Shown: positions 16,373 to 25,482 of the stretch, piece by piece
Layout: each line of letters begins with the position of its first letter
How positions within the stretch are numbered: the first letter of the stretch is position 1
Origin: Sphingobacteriales bacterium
GTDB taxonomy: Bacteria; Bacteroidota; Bacteroidia; UKL13-3
Direction of reading: 5' to 3'
Assembly (NCBI GenBank): GCA_021298155.1
Contig: JAJTEN010000023.1
Span: 1 to 35,221, forward strand
Length of the DNA: 35,221 nucleotides
Notes under the pieces: generated by a model
Databases searched by the model: none
The model's input: only the letters and a program-made list of their open reading frames with translations
Told to the model about the DNA's origin: nothing
Made by a program: the position numbers and the translations under genes

Positions 16373-17638
16373 CTATTTATGGATGGTCTCTTCCCTATCC
16401 GGACCAACAGAAATGATATTTATTGGCACCTTTATCTGACTTTCAACGTAATTGATATACGTTTTAAATGTTTCTGGAAGGGCATTAAAATCTCTTAGTT
16501 TGGTAAGATCTTCTTTCCATCCTGGGAACGACTTATATTGAGGCACAATGCTATCATCTTGCAAATTGAAAGGAATTTGAGTGCTTATGTCTGACCCAAT
16601 TTGATACCCATCACACACTTGTACTTGATCAAAGCCACTGAGCACATCACTTTTGGTACAAATTAAATCTGTAACCCCATTTAACATAATGGCATATTTT
16701 AAGGTAGGCAAATCTAACCAACCCGTTCTGCGCGGTCGGCCTGTAGTGGCGCCAAATTCATGCCCCAATTTTCTTAATAACTCTCCCGTTTCATTGTCTT
16801 GCTCTGTTGGAAACGGACCATTGCCTACACGGGTGCAATACGCTTTAAAAATACCAAAAACCCGATTAATTTTTTGTGGGGCAATTCCTAATCCACTGCA
16901 TGCGCCACCCGTTATGGTATTGGATGATGTAACAAAAGGATACGAGCCAAAATCTATGTCTAATAAAGTGCCTTGCGCACCCTCGGCCAGCACTTTTTTA
17001 CCTTCAGCAATTAATTGGTTTACGTAATATTCTGTATTTACAATGTTAAACTGCTTTAAATAGTCTACTGCTTCAAAAAAGGCCGTTTCATGGTCAGACA
17101 AATTGTATTCATAATTCAAAGAATCTAACAACTTCTTGTGGTTGCTCACCGCATTATGGTATTTAGATAAAAAGTTTTTTCCTATTAAATCACCAATACG
17201 TAACCCGCTTCTGCCAATTTTATCTTGGTAGGTTGGACTAATACCTCTTAATGTTGAGCCCACCTTATGAACCCCTTTATAGGCCTCACTAGCGGCATCT
17301 ACAAGCCTGTGCGTTGGTAAAATCACATGCGCTTTTTCAGAGATATATAAGTTTTTACGAATATTTACACCTGTAGTTTCTGCCTTTTCAATTTCTTTTT
17401 TCAATTGAACCGGATCAACCACTACTCCGTTACCAATGATATTAATACAATGTTCATGAAAAATACCAGAAGGAATGGTGTTTAATACATATTTATTCCC
17501 ACCAAACTCAAGCGAATGACCCGCGTTTGGTCCGCCCTGAAAACGAGCCACCACATCATATTTTGGGGTAAGTACATCTACAATTTTCCCTTTTCCTTCA
17601 TCGCCCCATTGCAGGCCTAAAACTACATCAACCTTCAT
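16373..17638 (-). CDS. purA: Adenylosuccinate synthetase
   Basis: 421 aa, normal length. The GTP-binding motif WGDEGKGK (11-18) carries catalytic D13, and H41 in GGPNAGHS is the second catalytic residue. VLAEGAQGTLLDIDFGSYPFV, TRVGNGPFPTE and TTGRPRRTGWLDL are family signatures. It joins IMP and aspartate using GTP, the first committed step to AMP. It lies 3 nt after the Fur-family gene and downstream of spoT on the same strand, so one operon is likely. PurA enzymes are known targets of (p)ppGpp inhibition, which makes the position behind spoT notable. Confidence 0.97.
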   Translation of the reverse strand: MKVDVVLGLQWGDEGKGKIVDVLTPKYDVVARFQGGPNAGHSLEFGGNKYVLNTIPSGIFHEHCINIIGNGVVVDPVQLKKEIEKAETTGVNIRKNLYISEKAHVILPTHRLVDAASEAYKGVHKVGSTLRGISPTYQDKIGRSGLRIGDLIGKNFLSKYHNAVSNHKKLLDSLNYEYNLSDHETAFFEAVDYLKQFNIVNTEYYVNQLIAEGKKVLAEGAQGTLLDIDFGSYPFVTSSNTITGGACSGLGIAPQKINRVFGIFKAYCTRVGNGPFPTEQDNETGELLRKLGHEFGATTGRPRRTGWLDLPTLKYAIMLNGVTDLICTKSDVLSGFDQVQVCDGYQIGSDISTQIPFNLQDDSIVPQYKSFPGWKEDLTKLRDFNALPETFKTYINYVESQIKVPINIISVGPDREETIHK

Positions 17639-17641
17639 ATA

Positions 17642-18145
17642 TTAATTTTCTTTTTTAACATTTTTTTGGCACGATACACAATTGTTATCGGCATCTAAAA
17701 CTGGGTCACCAAATAGATACAAGGAATGGTTGGTAATGTTAAATTGCATTAACTCACCCATTGTATTTTTGATTTGCTGCAATCTTGGGTCACAAAACTC
17801 TAGTACCTCATTGCAATGATTACAAATTAAATGATCATGCTGTCTAAATCCATAAGAACGCTCATACCTTGAAATATTTTTACCGAACTGGTGTTTTATA
17901 ACTAAACCACAATCCAATAATAAATCTAAGGTATTGTATACAGTAGCCCTGCTCACCCGGTAATTTCTATTTTTCATGTGTTCAAACAAGGTTTCCACAT
18001 CAAAATGCTCCTTATTCGAGTATATCTCATCGAGAATAGCAAATCTCTCCGGGGTTTTGCGCTGCTGGTGTTTTTCTAAGTACTCAACAAACTTAGTTTT
18101 TACCTCCAGTTTTAACTTTTCTGCATTTTGTAATTCAAAAGACAT
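17642..18145 (-). CDS. Fur family transcriptional regulator
   Basis: 167 aa. The N-terminal winged helix (about 20-95) has RKTPERFAILDEIY and RVSRATVYNTLDLL, the Fur DNA-recognition helix. The C-terminal dimer domain has QHDHLICNHCNEVLEF. Two CxxC pairs (C108/C111 and C156/C159) form the structural zinc site, and HxH near 103-105 with upstream His/Glu forms the sensory metal site. Whether it senses Fe, Zn or peroxide (Fur, Zur or PerR) cannot be told from sequence alone. Its own promoter box (18165-18172) allows expression apart from spoT. purA follows after 3 nt. Confidence 0.92.
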   Translation of the reverse strand: MSFELQNAEKLKLEVKTKFVEYLEKHQQRKTPERFAILDEIYSNKEHFDVETLFEHMKNRNYRVSRATVYNTLDLLLDCGLVIKHQFGKNISRYERSYGFRQHDHLICNHCNEVLEFCDPRLQQIKNTMGELMQFNITNHSLYLFGDPVLDADNNCVSCQKNVKKEN

Positions 18146-18164
18146 TTATCCTAATTTGATGGTC

Positions 18165-18172
18165 CAAAGTTA
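18165..18172 (-). promoter_or_regulatory. -7 promoter box of the Fur-family gene
   Basis: TAACTTTG on the minus strand, a perfect TAnnTTTG, 19 nt before the ATG at 18145. It suggests an internal promoter for the regulator and purA behind spoT. Confidence 0.5.
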
Positions 18173-18294
18173 ATATAATCCATAATAGATACCTCATTTG
18201 GCGCGTATGTGAAAAAATAAAGATGCGCAATGCCAATGCACAAAAAAATATATACTGATAATCAAAGAGATAATTTTGGTAATGCTAAAATCGC

Positions 18295-20517
18295 TTATCC
18301 CAAATCTACTCTATTCACACTTATCAAATCGCTGGCATTCTTAATTGCACGCATAATATTTTCAAGTTGTTGGGTATCGTGTACTTCTAGTACAATATTT
18401 CCTTCGAAGGCACCCTCGTTACTTGTAATACTGATCGATTTCATGTTCACCTGTAATTGCTTAGAAATAGTATCCGTAATAATGCTCACAATACCAACAC
18501 TATCAATACCAGATACCTTTATAGAAGAAACAAAAGCCTTTTTAGGAACATTTTCAGCATTGGCCCATTTGGCTTTAATAATTCTATACCCGTAATTACT
18601 CATGAGTGCGAGTGCATTTGGGCAAGAGGTTCTATGAATCTTAACCCCCTCTCCAATTGTCACAAATCCAAATATCTCATCTCCTGGTATGGGGTTACAA
18701 CACTTTGCAAATCCATAAGGCATATTGGCCTCATTTTCGCTTAATATAACCGCATCAATAGGTAAATTTGCTTTAGCACTTGCTTTAGGTTTCAAAGCCA
18801 CAGGTGCTGTAGGGTCAGCAGGTTTGGCCTTTTCTGCCAGGATTATTTCAGCAATATCCATTTTGGTTCGGTCTATTTCTTCTTTAGCCAATTGATAATA
18901 CAAATCAGACACTGCTTTTAACTTATAGTGCTTGGCTATAATTTGAAGATTATCAGAATTAAAGGTAAGCTTAGCATGTTTAAACTTACGTTCTAATATT
19001 TCTTTTCCCAATTGAGAGGCCTTCAGACGAATTTGTTTAAAATACTCTCTAATTTTAGATTTTGCCTTAGCTGTAACTACAAAATTGAACCAATCTTCAT
19101 TGGGTTTTTGCTTACTACTTGAGAGAATTTCAACTTGGTCTCCGTTATTTAATTGGTGATTTATGGGAACCAATTTACTATTTAACTTAGCACCAATACA
19201 ATTAATACCCAAATCTGAATGTATATCGAAAGCAAAATCTAGAACAGATGAACCAGCAGGTAATTTGCGTAAATCACCCTTTGGGGTAAAAACAAAAATT
19301 TCATCCGTATATAATGCCAATTTAAAATCGTCTAGGAAGTCCATTGCATTGGCATCTGGACTCTCAAGAATTTCCCTTACCCTCGACAACCAACCCTCTA
19401 ATCCGCCATCTTGCTGAACGCCATTGTCTTTGTATTTCCAATGCGCGGCAAAGCCTTTTTCAGCAATTTCGTCCATGCGTTTGGTTCTAATTTGCACCTC
19501 TACCCAACGCCCCTTTGGCCCCATAACAGTCGTGTGTAAACTTTCATACCCATTTGCTTTTGGTGTGCTCACCCAATCTCTGAGTCGGTCTGGGTTTGGC
19601 GTGTAGTGATCGGTTACAATGGAATACACCTTCCAACAATCACTTTTTTCAGTATCTATGGGTGTATCAATAATAATTCTGATGGCAAATAGATCATACA
19701 CCTCCTCAAATGGAACATGCTGTGTTTTCATTTTTTGGAGTATCGAATGAATGCTCTTTGGCCTTCCCTTCACCTCATATTTCAGGCCTTGATCCTCTAA
19801 ATCTTGGATTAAAGGCTCAATAAAGTTTCTGATATATTTATTGCGTTGGGTCTTGGTTTCATTCAGTTTGGTTTTTACATAATTGTAACTTTCTGCTTGA
19901 AGATATTTTGTACTCAAATCTTCTAACTCAGATTTAATGGCATATAATCCCAATCTATGCGCCAATGGCGCATATACATAGGCCGTTTCGGAAGCAATTT
20001 TGAGTTGCGATTTCGGACTCATGCTATCGAGTGTGCGCATGTTGTGTAACCTATCGGCTAATTTGATCAGAATCACACGTACGTCATCGCTTAGGGTAAG
20101 CAGCATTTTCTTAAAGTTTTCGGCCTGAACACTCTTATCTGGCTGATCCAAAACACCAGATATTTTTGTTAATCCATCAATAATTAAAGCAACCTTATCG
20201 CCAAACTTTAAACGCAATAAATCCAGAGTGATATCTGTATCTTCTACGGTATCGTGTAAAAAAGCACAAATAACCGAGGTAACACCAAGTCCAATTTCCT
20301 CTGCACAAATCTGAGCCACTGCCAATGGGTGAATAATATAAGGTTCACCACTTTTCCTGCGCATATTTCTATGGGCTTCTAATGAAATACCAAAAGCCTC
20401 ACGAATCTTTTTTTTATCTTCTCGGGTTAATGTGCGCCGAATACTTTTCAGTACATTTCTATATGCCTTTACAATTACCTTATTCTCTAATTCTAAATCA
20501 ATTTCTTGGGTCGACAT
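18295..20517 (-). CDS. spoT: RelA/SpoT family (p)ppGpp synthetase/hydrolase
   Basis: 740 aa with the full long-RSH layout. The HD hydrolase domain has H63, the HD pair 88-89 in FLHDTVEDTD, and D154 in KLADRLHNM, so hydrolysis looks intact. The synthetase domain (about 245-345) has GRPKSIHSILQKM, RLRDWVSTPKANGYESLHTT and VEVQIRT, also intact. The TGS domain (about 405-465) and C-terminal ACT domain (about 665-740) follow. RLRD at 310-313 stands where RxKD is usual in bifunctional enzymes. It is most likely a bifunctional enzyme making and degrading the stringent-response alarmone. It is first in the leftward series spoT, Fur-family gene, purA, with 149 nt before the Fur-family gene. Confidence 0.95.
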   Translation of the reverse strand: MSTQEIDLELENKVIVKAYRNVLKSIRRTLTREDKKKIREAFGISLEAHRNMRRKSGEPYIIHPLAVAQICAEEIGLGVTSVICAFLHDTVEDTDITLDLLRLKFGDKVALIIDGLTKISGVLDQPDKSVQAENFKKMLLTLSDDVRVILIKLADRLHNMRTLDSMSPKSQLKIASETAYVYAPLAHRLGLYAIKSELEDLSTKYLQAESYNYVKTKLNETKTQRNKYIRNFIEPLIQDLEDQGLKYEVKGRPKSIHSILQKMKTQHVPFEEVYDLFAIRIIIDTPIDTEKSDCWKVYSIVTDHYTPNPDRLRDWVSTPKANGYESLHTTVMGPKGRWVEVQIRTKRMDEIAEKGFAAHWKYKDNGVQQDGGLEGWLSRVREILESPDANAMDFLDDFKLALYTDEIFVFTPKGDLRKLPAGSSVLDFAFDIHSDLGINCIGAKLNSKLVPINHQLNNGDQVEILSSSKQKPNEDWFNFVVTAKAKSKIREYFKQIRLKASQLGKEILERKFKHAKLTFNSDNLQIIAKHYKLKAVSDLYYQLAKEEIDRTKMDIAEIILAEKAKPADPTAPVALKPKASAKANLPIDAVILSENEANMPYGFAKCCNPIPGDEIFGFVTIGEGVKIHRTSCPNALALMSNYGYRIIKAKWANAENVPKKAFVSSIKVSGIDSVGIVSIITDTISKQLQVNMKSISITSNEGAFEGNIVLEVHDTQQLENIMRAIKNASDLISVNRVDLG

Positions 20518-20713
20518 AGCCTGTTCTAATTGGCCTCAAAATAACTATATTTCTGGTAAAGCCAAAGCATTAAAACAATTAAATCAAATAAAAACCCATG
20601 CGCTCAAGCTCTCGTGCATGAAAAATACATACATTATAAAACTAATAATCAATATTTTAAATAATTTTGTTAGAATAATTGTACAACGAATATAAACCTT
20701 AAAAAATAAGACT

Positions 20714-20721
20714 TATATTTG
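20714..20721 (+). promoter_or_regulatory. -7 promoter box of tRNA-Leu
   Basis: TATATTTG is a perfect TAnnTTTG match, ending 20 nt before the tRNA 5' end. Confidence 0.65.
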
Positions 20722-20741
20722 CATCCCTTTTCAAAGGAAAA

Positions 20742-20823
20742 GCGCATGTGGCGTAATTGGTAGCCGTGCCAGACTTAGGATCTGGTGCCGAGAGGCGTGG
20801 GGGTTCGAGTCCCTCCATGCGCA
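20742..20823 (+). tRNA. tRNA-Leu, anticodon TAG
   Basis: 82-nt class II tRNA. Acceptor GCGCATG pairs with CATGCGC, with discriminator A. The anticodon stem is CCAGA/TCTGG with loop CTTAGGA, giving anticodon TAG (codon CTA). A long variable arm (TGCCGAGAGGCG) follows, as expected for leucine, then a T-arm with GGTTCGAGTCC. CCA is not encoded, unlike the tRNA-Arg in this window. Confidence 0.95.
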
Positions 20824-20850
20824 CAAAATAACAAGGAAACTTGTAAACAA

Positions 20851-20877
20851 AATAAGACTGACATTGTCAGTCTTATT
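20851..20877 (+). terminator. Terminator between tRNA-Leu and tig
   Basis: AATAAGACTGACA (20851-20863) is the exact reverse complement of 20865-20877, a 13-bp repeat around one centre base. The outer AT pairs supply a short U-rich tail. It lies 27 nt past the tRNA. Confidence 0.65.
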
Positions 20878-20907
20878 TATTATTAGGATTGTTGTAAATT
20901 AAAAACG

Positions 20908-22302
20908 ATGAACGTTACATTCGAAAAAAAAGATGCTTTAAACGGAACAATTTCTGTAGGAATAAGCACAGAAGACTATCTTCCATCATATGAGAAGAAG
21001 TTAAAAGATTACGGTAAAAAAGCCAATATTCCTGGATTTAGAGCCGGACATGCGCCTAAAGGAATGATTGAGAAAATGGTAGGTAACAGCTTACTATTAG
21101 AAGAGATTAATGCCCTTGCAAGCAAAGGTTTATTCGATTACATCGAAGAAAACAAATTGGCCATTTTGGGTCAGCCAATCCTTACTGAAGATACCAAAAT
21201 AGATGCATTAACCAAAGATGCCAACTATACATTCAATTTTGATTTGGGCTTGAGTCCGGAAATTGAACTGAACATTAGCAAAGCAGATGTATATACCAAA
21301 TATGCGCCAGTTACCAGCGATGAAATGATTGCTGAAGAAATTGAGCGTATGAAAAAACGTTTTGCTAACTTGGTAGATGCAGATGTTTCAGAAGTGAACG
21401 ATATGATTTACGTGACCCTATCTGAATTAGGCGAAAACGGAGAAATATTAGAAGGTGGAGTGCACGCAGAAAATGTTCCAGTTGCTATCAATACAATTAA
21501 ACTAGACGAACTAAAAAATAGTTTAGTTGGATTAACCAAAGGTACATTTGTAGATTTAAATGTTTTTGCCCTATTCAACAATGATGAAGTTGAAATGAGT
21601 CACGCCCTTGGCATTCAAAAACAAACTGTTTCTGATTTAAATACTACTTTTAAATTAACGGTTAGTGAGATCAAGAGAACGGGTTCATCAGAAATGAATC
21701 AGGAGTTCTTTGATAAAATTTATGGACCAGGTGTTGTAAGTTCAGAAGATGAGTTGAAAGAAAAAATAAGAGAAGAATTAAACGCTTATTTCAATCAACA
21801 AGCACAGCATTTATTAGAACATGAGCTATTTGATAGCTTAGTAGCTAAACACAATATTAGTTTACCAGACGATTTTCTAAAGCGTTGGTTAATGGAGCGT
21901 CATGCCGATAAGTTTACTGCTGATAATTTGGAAGAAGCTTATAAGCCAGAAGCCAACTACTTAAAGAATCATATCTTGGAAGAGAAAATACTAACAAGTA
22001 ATGATTTAAAAGTTAACGATGAAGATATCAAACAAGCTGCTATTAACCATACCAAGCAAATGTTTGGTGCCTATGGTGGTGCGCAAGGTTTGAGTGATGA
22101 AATATTAATGAGCATTGTTGAACCACAATTGCAAAAAGAAGATTTCAGAAGCAGAATGATTAATGTAGCTGTTCGTTTAAAAGTAAATGAATGGTTACTC
22201 AATACCATTACCATAGAAAACAAAGAAATTAGTGCCGATGAATTCACTAAGGTAATGCAAGCACACAATCAGCAGCATCATGCACATGCGCATGAGGAAT
22301 AG
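20908..22302 (+). CDS. tig: Trigger factor, ribosome-bound chaperone
   Basis: 464 aa. The N-terminal ribosome-binding domain carries the signature GFRAGHAP at 43-50, the position known in E. coli. A central FKBP-like domain (about 150-245) is weakly conserved, as is usual in Bacteroidota, so proline isomerase activity is uncertain. The helical C-terminal chaperone domain runs to the end, with a His-rich tail (HNQQHHAHAHEE). It binds nascent chains at the ribosome exit. ATG start at 20908. Ended by the strong terminator at 22316-22359. Confidence 0.93.
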   Translation: MNVTFEKKDALNGTISVGISTEDYLPSYEKKLKDYGKKANIPGFRAGHAPKGMIEKMVGNSLLLEEINALASKGLFDYIEENKLAILGQPILTEDTKIDALTKDANYTFNFDLGLSPEIELNISKADVYTKYAPVTSDEMIAEEIERMKKRFANLVDADVSEVNDMIYVTLSELGENGEILEGGVHAENVPVAINTIKLDELKNSLVGLTKGTFVDLNVFALFNNDEVEMSHALGIQKQTVSDLNTTFKLTVSEIKRTGSSEMNQEFFDKIYGPGVVSSEDELKEKIREELNAYFNQQAQHLLEHELFDSLVAKHNISLPDDFLKRWLMERHADKFTADNLEEAYKPEANYLKNHILEEKILTSNDLKVNDEDIKQAAINHTKQMFGAYGGAQGLSDEILMSIVEPQLQKEDFRSRMINVAVRLKVNEWLLNTITIENKEISADEFTKVMQAHNQQHHAHAHEE

Positions 22303-22315
22303 TGAGAAGAAATCC

Positions 22316-22359
22316 AAAAAAAATCCCCGTTCAATGTCTATTGAACGGGGATTTTTTTT
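22316..22359. terminator. Bidirectional terminator between tig and the desaturase gene
   Basis: CCCCGTTCAA (22325-22334) pairs with TTGAACGGGG (22341-22350) around a 6-nt loop, with an A-run before and a T-run after. It can stop transcription from both convergent genes. Confidence 0.93.
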
Positions 22360-22374
22360 GGTAAGAATTTCATC

Positions 22375-23358
22375 TTAAGTTAAAATCCAATCAAATTTAT
22401 GTTCTACTTTAGGCATAGCCGCTCGCTCGGCAATGCGCGTTAAGCGATCTGGTAAACCCATTAAATAATCTCGTGCCTTTTCCCCATTCTCTTGCAAACC
22501 TCTTACATTTTCAATTTTCCACTCTTTGATTACCGTTTTCATAATGTCTATATAATCGAGGGCAGTATAAACACCTAAACGTGTAGCTGCATCGCTAAAA
22601 TTTGCAAAAGTTGTCAAGGTACCATTGAGTTCTCTCATGCATTGAGCAGGCATTACAATTTTCTTACGCATCATATCTTCAAATGCCAACATCATTTCAT
22701 TGGGATCCAAATCCATAATCCTGTTTACAAAATTCATATATGCTCTGGCATGGCGGGCTTCATCAGCTGCCACCAATCCACAAATTTTAGAAAGCAAGGT
22801 GTTTCCATCCTTTTTGGCTAGTGTAGCCACACGCCTGTGACTTACATTGGTGGCAAGTTCTTGAAAACTGGTATATACAAAGTTTCTGTATGGATCATTT
22901 CCTGCTTGGTTGTTAAATCCATCTGTAATTAGAAATTGCGTGCTTGCCTCAAATGCTTTCATGTTAATTCTGCCACACAAATACAAATATCGGTTTAACA
23001 CATCACCATGTCTGTTTTCCTCTGAAGCCCAACTTCTCATCCATTTTGCCCAACTATTATTGGTTTGTTGATCTACTCCCACCAAGCTGGTTAACCAACT
23101 TTCATAGGTTGGCAATGCCTCCTCGGTAATTGTATCGGCAACCAATACAACCATAAAATCATAAGAATGACTTTGCGCGCATTCTTGAATTGTTTTTAAA
23201 TCTGCAACAAAAGTGGTATCAGAAGTAAGTGGTAATAATTCTGATGCTTGCCAGTTTGTTTCTATTGGTTTTAAATATTCTTTAGCAAGAGATTCTACAT
23301 CTTTTCCAATAAAATCCATTACCTCTATTCTGCTCGGACTAATACTATTATTTGTCAT
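22375..23358 (-). CDS. Acyl-ACP desaturase (diiron, stearoyl-ACP type)
   Basis: 327 aa from ATG at 23358 (MTNNSISPSRIEVMDFIG). An in-frame TTG at 23367 lies inside the -7 box, so it cannot be the start. Diiron ligands: the TEE Glu near 80, E114 and H117 in SEENRHGD, E167 in FQELATNVSHR, and E200 and H203 in DEARHARAY. This is the soluble ferritin-like desaturase of plant plastids, actinobacteria and many Bacteroidota. It adds a double bond to acyl-ACP and so sets membrane fluidity. An electron donor gene is not visible nearby. Divergent from the TatD-like gene (65 bp). Confidence 0.9.
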   Translation of the reverse strand: MTNNSISPSRIEVMDFIGKDVESLAKEYLKPIETNWQASELLPLTSDTTFVADLKTIQECAQSHSYDFMVVLVADTITEEALPTYESWLTSLVGVDQQTNNSWAKWMRSWASEENRHGDVLNRYLYLCGRINMKAFEASTQFLITDGFNNQAGNDPYRNFVYTSFQELATNVSHRRVATLAKKDGNTLLSKICGLVAADEARHARAYMNFVNRIMDLDPNEMMLAFEDMMRKKIVMPAQCMRELNGTLTTFANFSDAATRLGVYTALDYIDIMKTVIKEWKIENVRGLQENGEKARDYLMGLPDRLTRIAERAAMPKVEHKFDWILT

Positions 23359-23364
23359 ATGGGT

Positions 23365-23372
23365 CAAAAGTA
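23365..23372 (-). promoter_or_regulatory. -7 promoter box of the desaturase gene
   Basis: TACTTTTG on the minus strand, a perfect match. Only 6 nt separate it from the ATG at 23358. This decides the start codon and suggests a leaderless or nearly leaderless mRNA. Confidence 0.6.
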
Positions 23373-23423
23373 GTAGAAAATTAATAAATCTGCACGTATT
23401 TTTACCCTATTCAAAATCGAATC

Positions 23424-24107
23424 ATGTTTAAATCTCCGTTTATTAATATTCATTCTCACCGAAAACCAAGCCTAGCCTCAGAAATTTGTGTGCGAAATGC
23501 CTATTTACATAAACCATCAAAAATATTAACTCGCTATTATTTTAGTGCTGGATTACACCCTTGGCATGTTGCGAAGCAAGACCTTAAAACAATAGCACAT
23601 CAATTAGAAGATATAACAATGCATCCATTTTGTATGGCTATTGGTGAAATTGGCTTAGACCATTATTACCCAAATATGCCTGCTCAAATAGATGCATTTA
23701 CCCTGCAAGTTGCATTTGCACAAGCCAAAAAACTACCCATAATTATTCATGAAGTGAAATCAATGCAAGGCCTACAAAAAATATTAAAAAACTTTAGTGA
23801 ACCGATAATTCTACATGGGTATACCGGACATATAGAAACCTGGGAACAACTTAATTTTAATAATAAAACCTATGTTTCATTTGGAAAACAAGCCTTACAT
23901 GGCAGCAAAAAATTAATAGACACGATCCAACAAATTCCTAGCAATCGGTTTTTTATTGAAACAGATCAATTAAACATTCCCATTTCACACCTTTACCAAC
24001 ATATTTCAGATATTCGGGCTGAACCTATGGCAGATTTACAAACACAGCTATTTCAAAATTTTAATGAAATACTGCCAGCAACATGTTCACCTATTGCATT
24101 GGAATAG
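23424..24107 (+). CDS. TatD family hydrolase
   Basis: 227 aa, about 30 shorter than typical TatD. Metal-site residues of the amidohydrolase barrel are present: H10 and H12 in NIHSHR, E75 in GEIGLD, H109 in IIIHE, H131 in ILHGYTG and D181 in FIETD. Family members are DNases or RNases, some with proofreading or DNA-repair roles; the substrate here is unknown. The usual HCR and YTG..K substrate loops look shortened, as in many Bacteroidota homologues. ATG start at 23424. Convergent with the YqgE gene (23 bp). Confidence 0.88.
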   Translation: MFKSPFINIHSHRKPSLASEICVRNAYLHKPSKILTRYYFSAGLHPWHVAKQDLKTIAHQLEDITMHPFCMAIGEIGLDHYYPNMPAQIDAFTLQVAFAQAKKLPIIIHEVKSMQGLQKILKNFSEPIILHGYTGHIETWEQLNFNNKTYVSFGKQALHGSKKLIDTIQQIPSNRFFIETDQLNIPISHLYQHISDIRAEPMADLQTQLFQNFNEILPATCSPIALE

Positions 24108-24130
24108 AAAATGGAATACATAAACTTTAC

Positions 24131-24706
24131 CTAGTTCCAAAGAAAATCCTCTGGCGCATTCGCCAAGTAGGCAAAATCTGGCCCCATATTTTTTACAGCT
24201 GCTGGCCAAATCTCGTCCAAATTTGCATGAAGGGCAATCTTTGCATCTAGGTCTCCTAACCACCATGCTTTTTGTTCAATTTCATCTTCTAGCTGACTAA
24301 CACCCCAGCCGCTGTAGCCAATAAAAAACTTAAAATCAGTTAATGTTGCTTTACCCGATTGCATTAATTCATTTATCGCATCTAACTCGCCACCCCAATA
24401 TAAACCATCACCTATTGGAAAAGAATGGGGAATAAAATCTCCATACGTATGAATAAAATGGAGTGAGTTTTCCTCTACAGGGCCGCCATAAAAAATTGGA
24501 AAATTTACCTGCAACAAACCCGGTATCACTTCATCTGTGGTAAGCGATACGCTTTTGTTCAATACAAAACCTATGCTACCAGCATCTTCATGTTCGCAGA
24601 GCAATATCACTGTTTTCCTAAAATTTGGGTCAGACAAAAATGGCTCGCTAATAAGCAACTTACCCGTTCCTGGGGTAAAATCATATTGTTTGTGCCAAAT
24701 TTTCAT
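24131..24706 (-). CDS. YqgE/AlgH family protein (UPF0301)
   Basis: 191 aa. The typical start TPGTGKLLISEPFLSDPNFRKTVILL is followed by GSIGFVLNKS, FYGGPVEENSLHFIHT and FKFFIGYSGWGVSQLEDEI, all characteristic of the family. The molecular function is not established (AlgH was linked to alginate regulation in Pseudomonas, but evidence is thin). ATG start at 24706. Stand-alone gene, divergent from pdxH. Confidence 0.93.
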   Translation of the reverse strand: MKIWHKQYDFTPGTGKLLISEPFLSDPNFRKTVILLCEHEDAGSIGFVLNKSVSLTTDEVIPGLLQVNFPIFYGGPVEENSLHFIHTYGDFIPHSFPIGDGLYWGGELDAINELMQSGKATLTDFKFFIGYSGWGVSQLEDEIEQKAWWLGDLDAKIALHANLDEIWPAAVKNMGPDFAYLANAPEDFLWN

Positions 24707-24802
24707 TAATAAGCAAATAATAGAAAATAATTTATGTATTATCTACATTTTATTCACGATAAAAAATGCCCTGAAAAAGAAAAACTTATCTATAAAGAAT
24801 CA

Positions 24803-24810
24803 TACTTTTG
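24803..24810 (+). promoter_or_regulatory. -7 promoter box of pdxH
   Basis: TACTTTTG is a perfect TAnnTTTG match, 21 nt before the ATG at 24832. It overlaps a possible upstream in-frame TTG (24808), which argues for the later start. Confidence 0.65.
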
Positions 24811-24831
24811 TATCTCATAAACCCATTAACT

Positions 24832-25482
24832 ATGTTAAGCAACGAGGCTATTGCCGCCATTAGAAAAGACTATACTTTAAAAGAATTTGATGATTCAAAT
24901 ATCTTAGCTAACCCCATGGATCAATTTAAAATTTGGTTTAAGGAAGCCATTGATGCAGCAGTGAATGAGCCAAATGCCATGAGTTTAGCCACCATTAAAC
25001 AAGACGGCACACCAAGTTCTAGAATAGTATTATTAAAAGGTATTCAAGACAATGGATTTGTATTTTACACCAATTATAATAGCCACAAGGGAAAACAATT
25101 AGCTGGAAACAAACATGCTGCACTCCTATTTTTTTGGCCCGAATTACAAAGACAAGTGCGCATTGAGGGAACAGTAAGTAAAATAGCTGAATCAGAATCT
25201 GATGCCTATTTCGCCTCGCGTCCGATAGAAAGTCAGATAGGCGCCCATGCTTCCCCACAGAGTGAGGTTATACCTGGAAGACACGTTTTAGAAGAAAATT
25301 ATGAGAAATTTAGGCTGCTTTTTGACCGCACGCCATTAATTAGACCCAGTCACTGGGGAGGATTTATGGTTGAACCAAAATCGATTGAGTTTTGGCAAGG
25401 CAGAGCGAGCCGATTACACGACAGATTTCTGTATACAAAAACCCAAGTATTGCAATGGACCCATACGCGACTTGCCCCCTAA
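24832..25482 (+). CDS. pdxH: Pyridoxamine 5'-phosphate oxidase
   Basis: 216 aa from ATG at 24832, the family's usual length. FMN-binding segments RIVLLKG (64-70) and FYTNYNSHKGKQL, then SQIGAHASPQSEVI, PLIRPSHWGGF and the C-terminal substrate motif RLHDRFLY are all present. It oxidises pyridoxine or pyridoxamine 5'-phosphate to the cofactor PLP using FMN and oxygen. With pdxJ it covers the two ends of the DXP-dependent route in this window. Single gene with its own promoter. Confidence 0.96.
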   Translation: MLSNEAIAAIRKDYTLKEFDDSNILANPMDQFKIWFKEAIDAAVNEPNAMSLATIKQDGTPSSRIVLLKGIQDNGFVFYTNYNSHKGKQLAGNKHAALLFFWPELQRQVRIEGTVSKIAESESDAYFASRPIESQIGAHASPQSEVIPGRHVLEENYEKFRLLFDRTPLIRPSHWGGFMVEPKSIEFWQGRASRLHDRFLYTKTQVLQWTHTRLAP

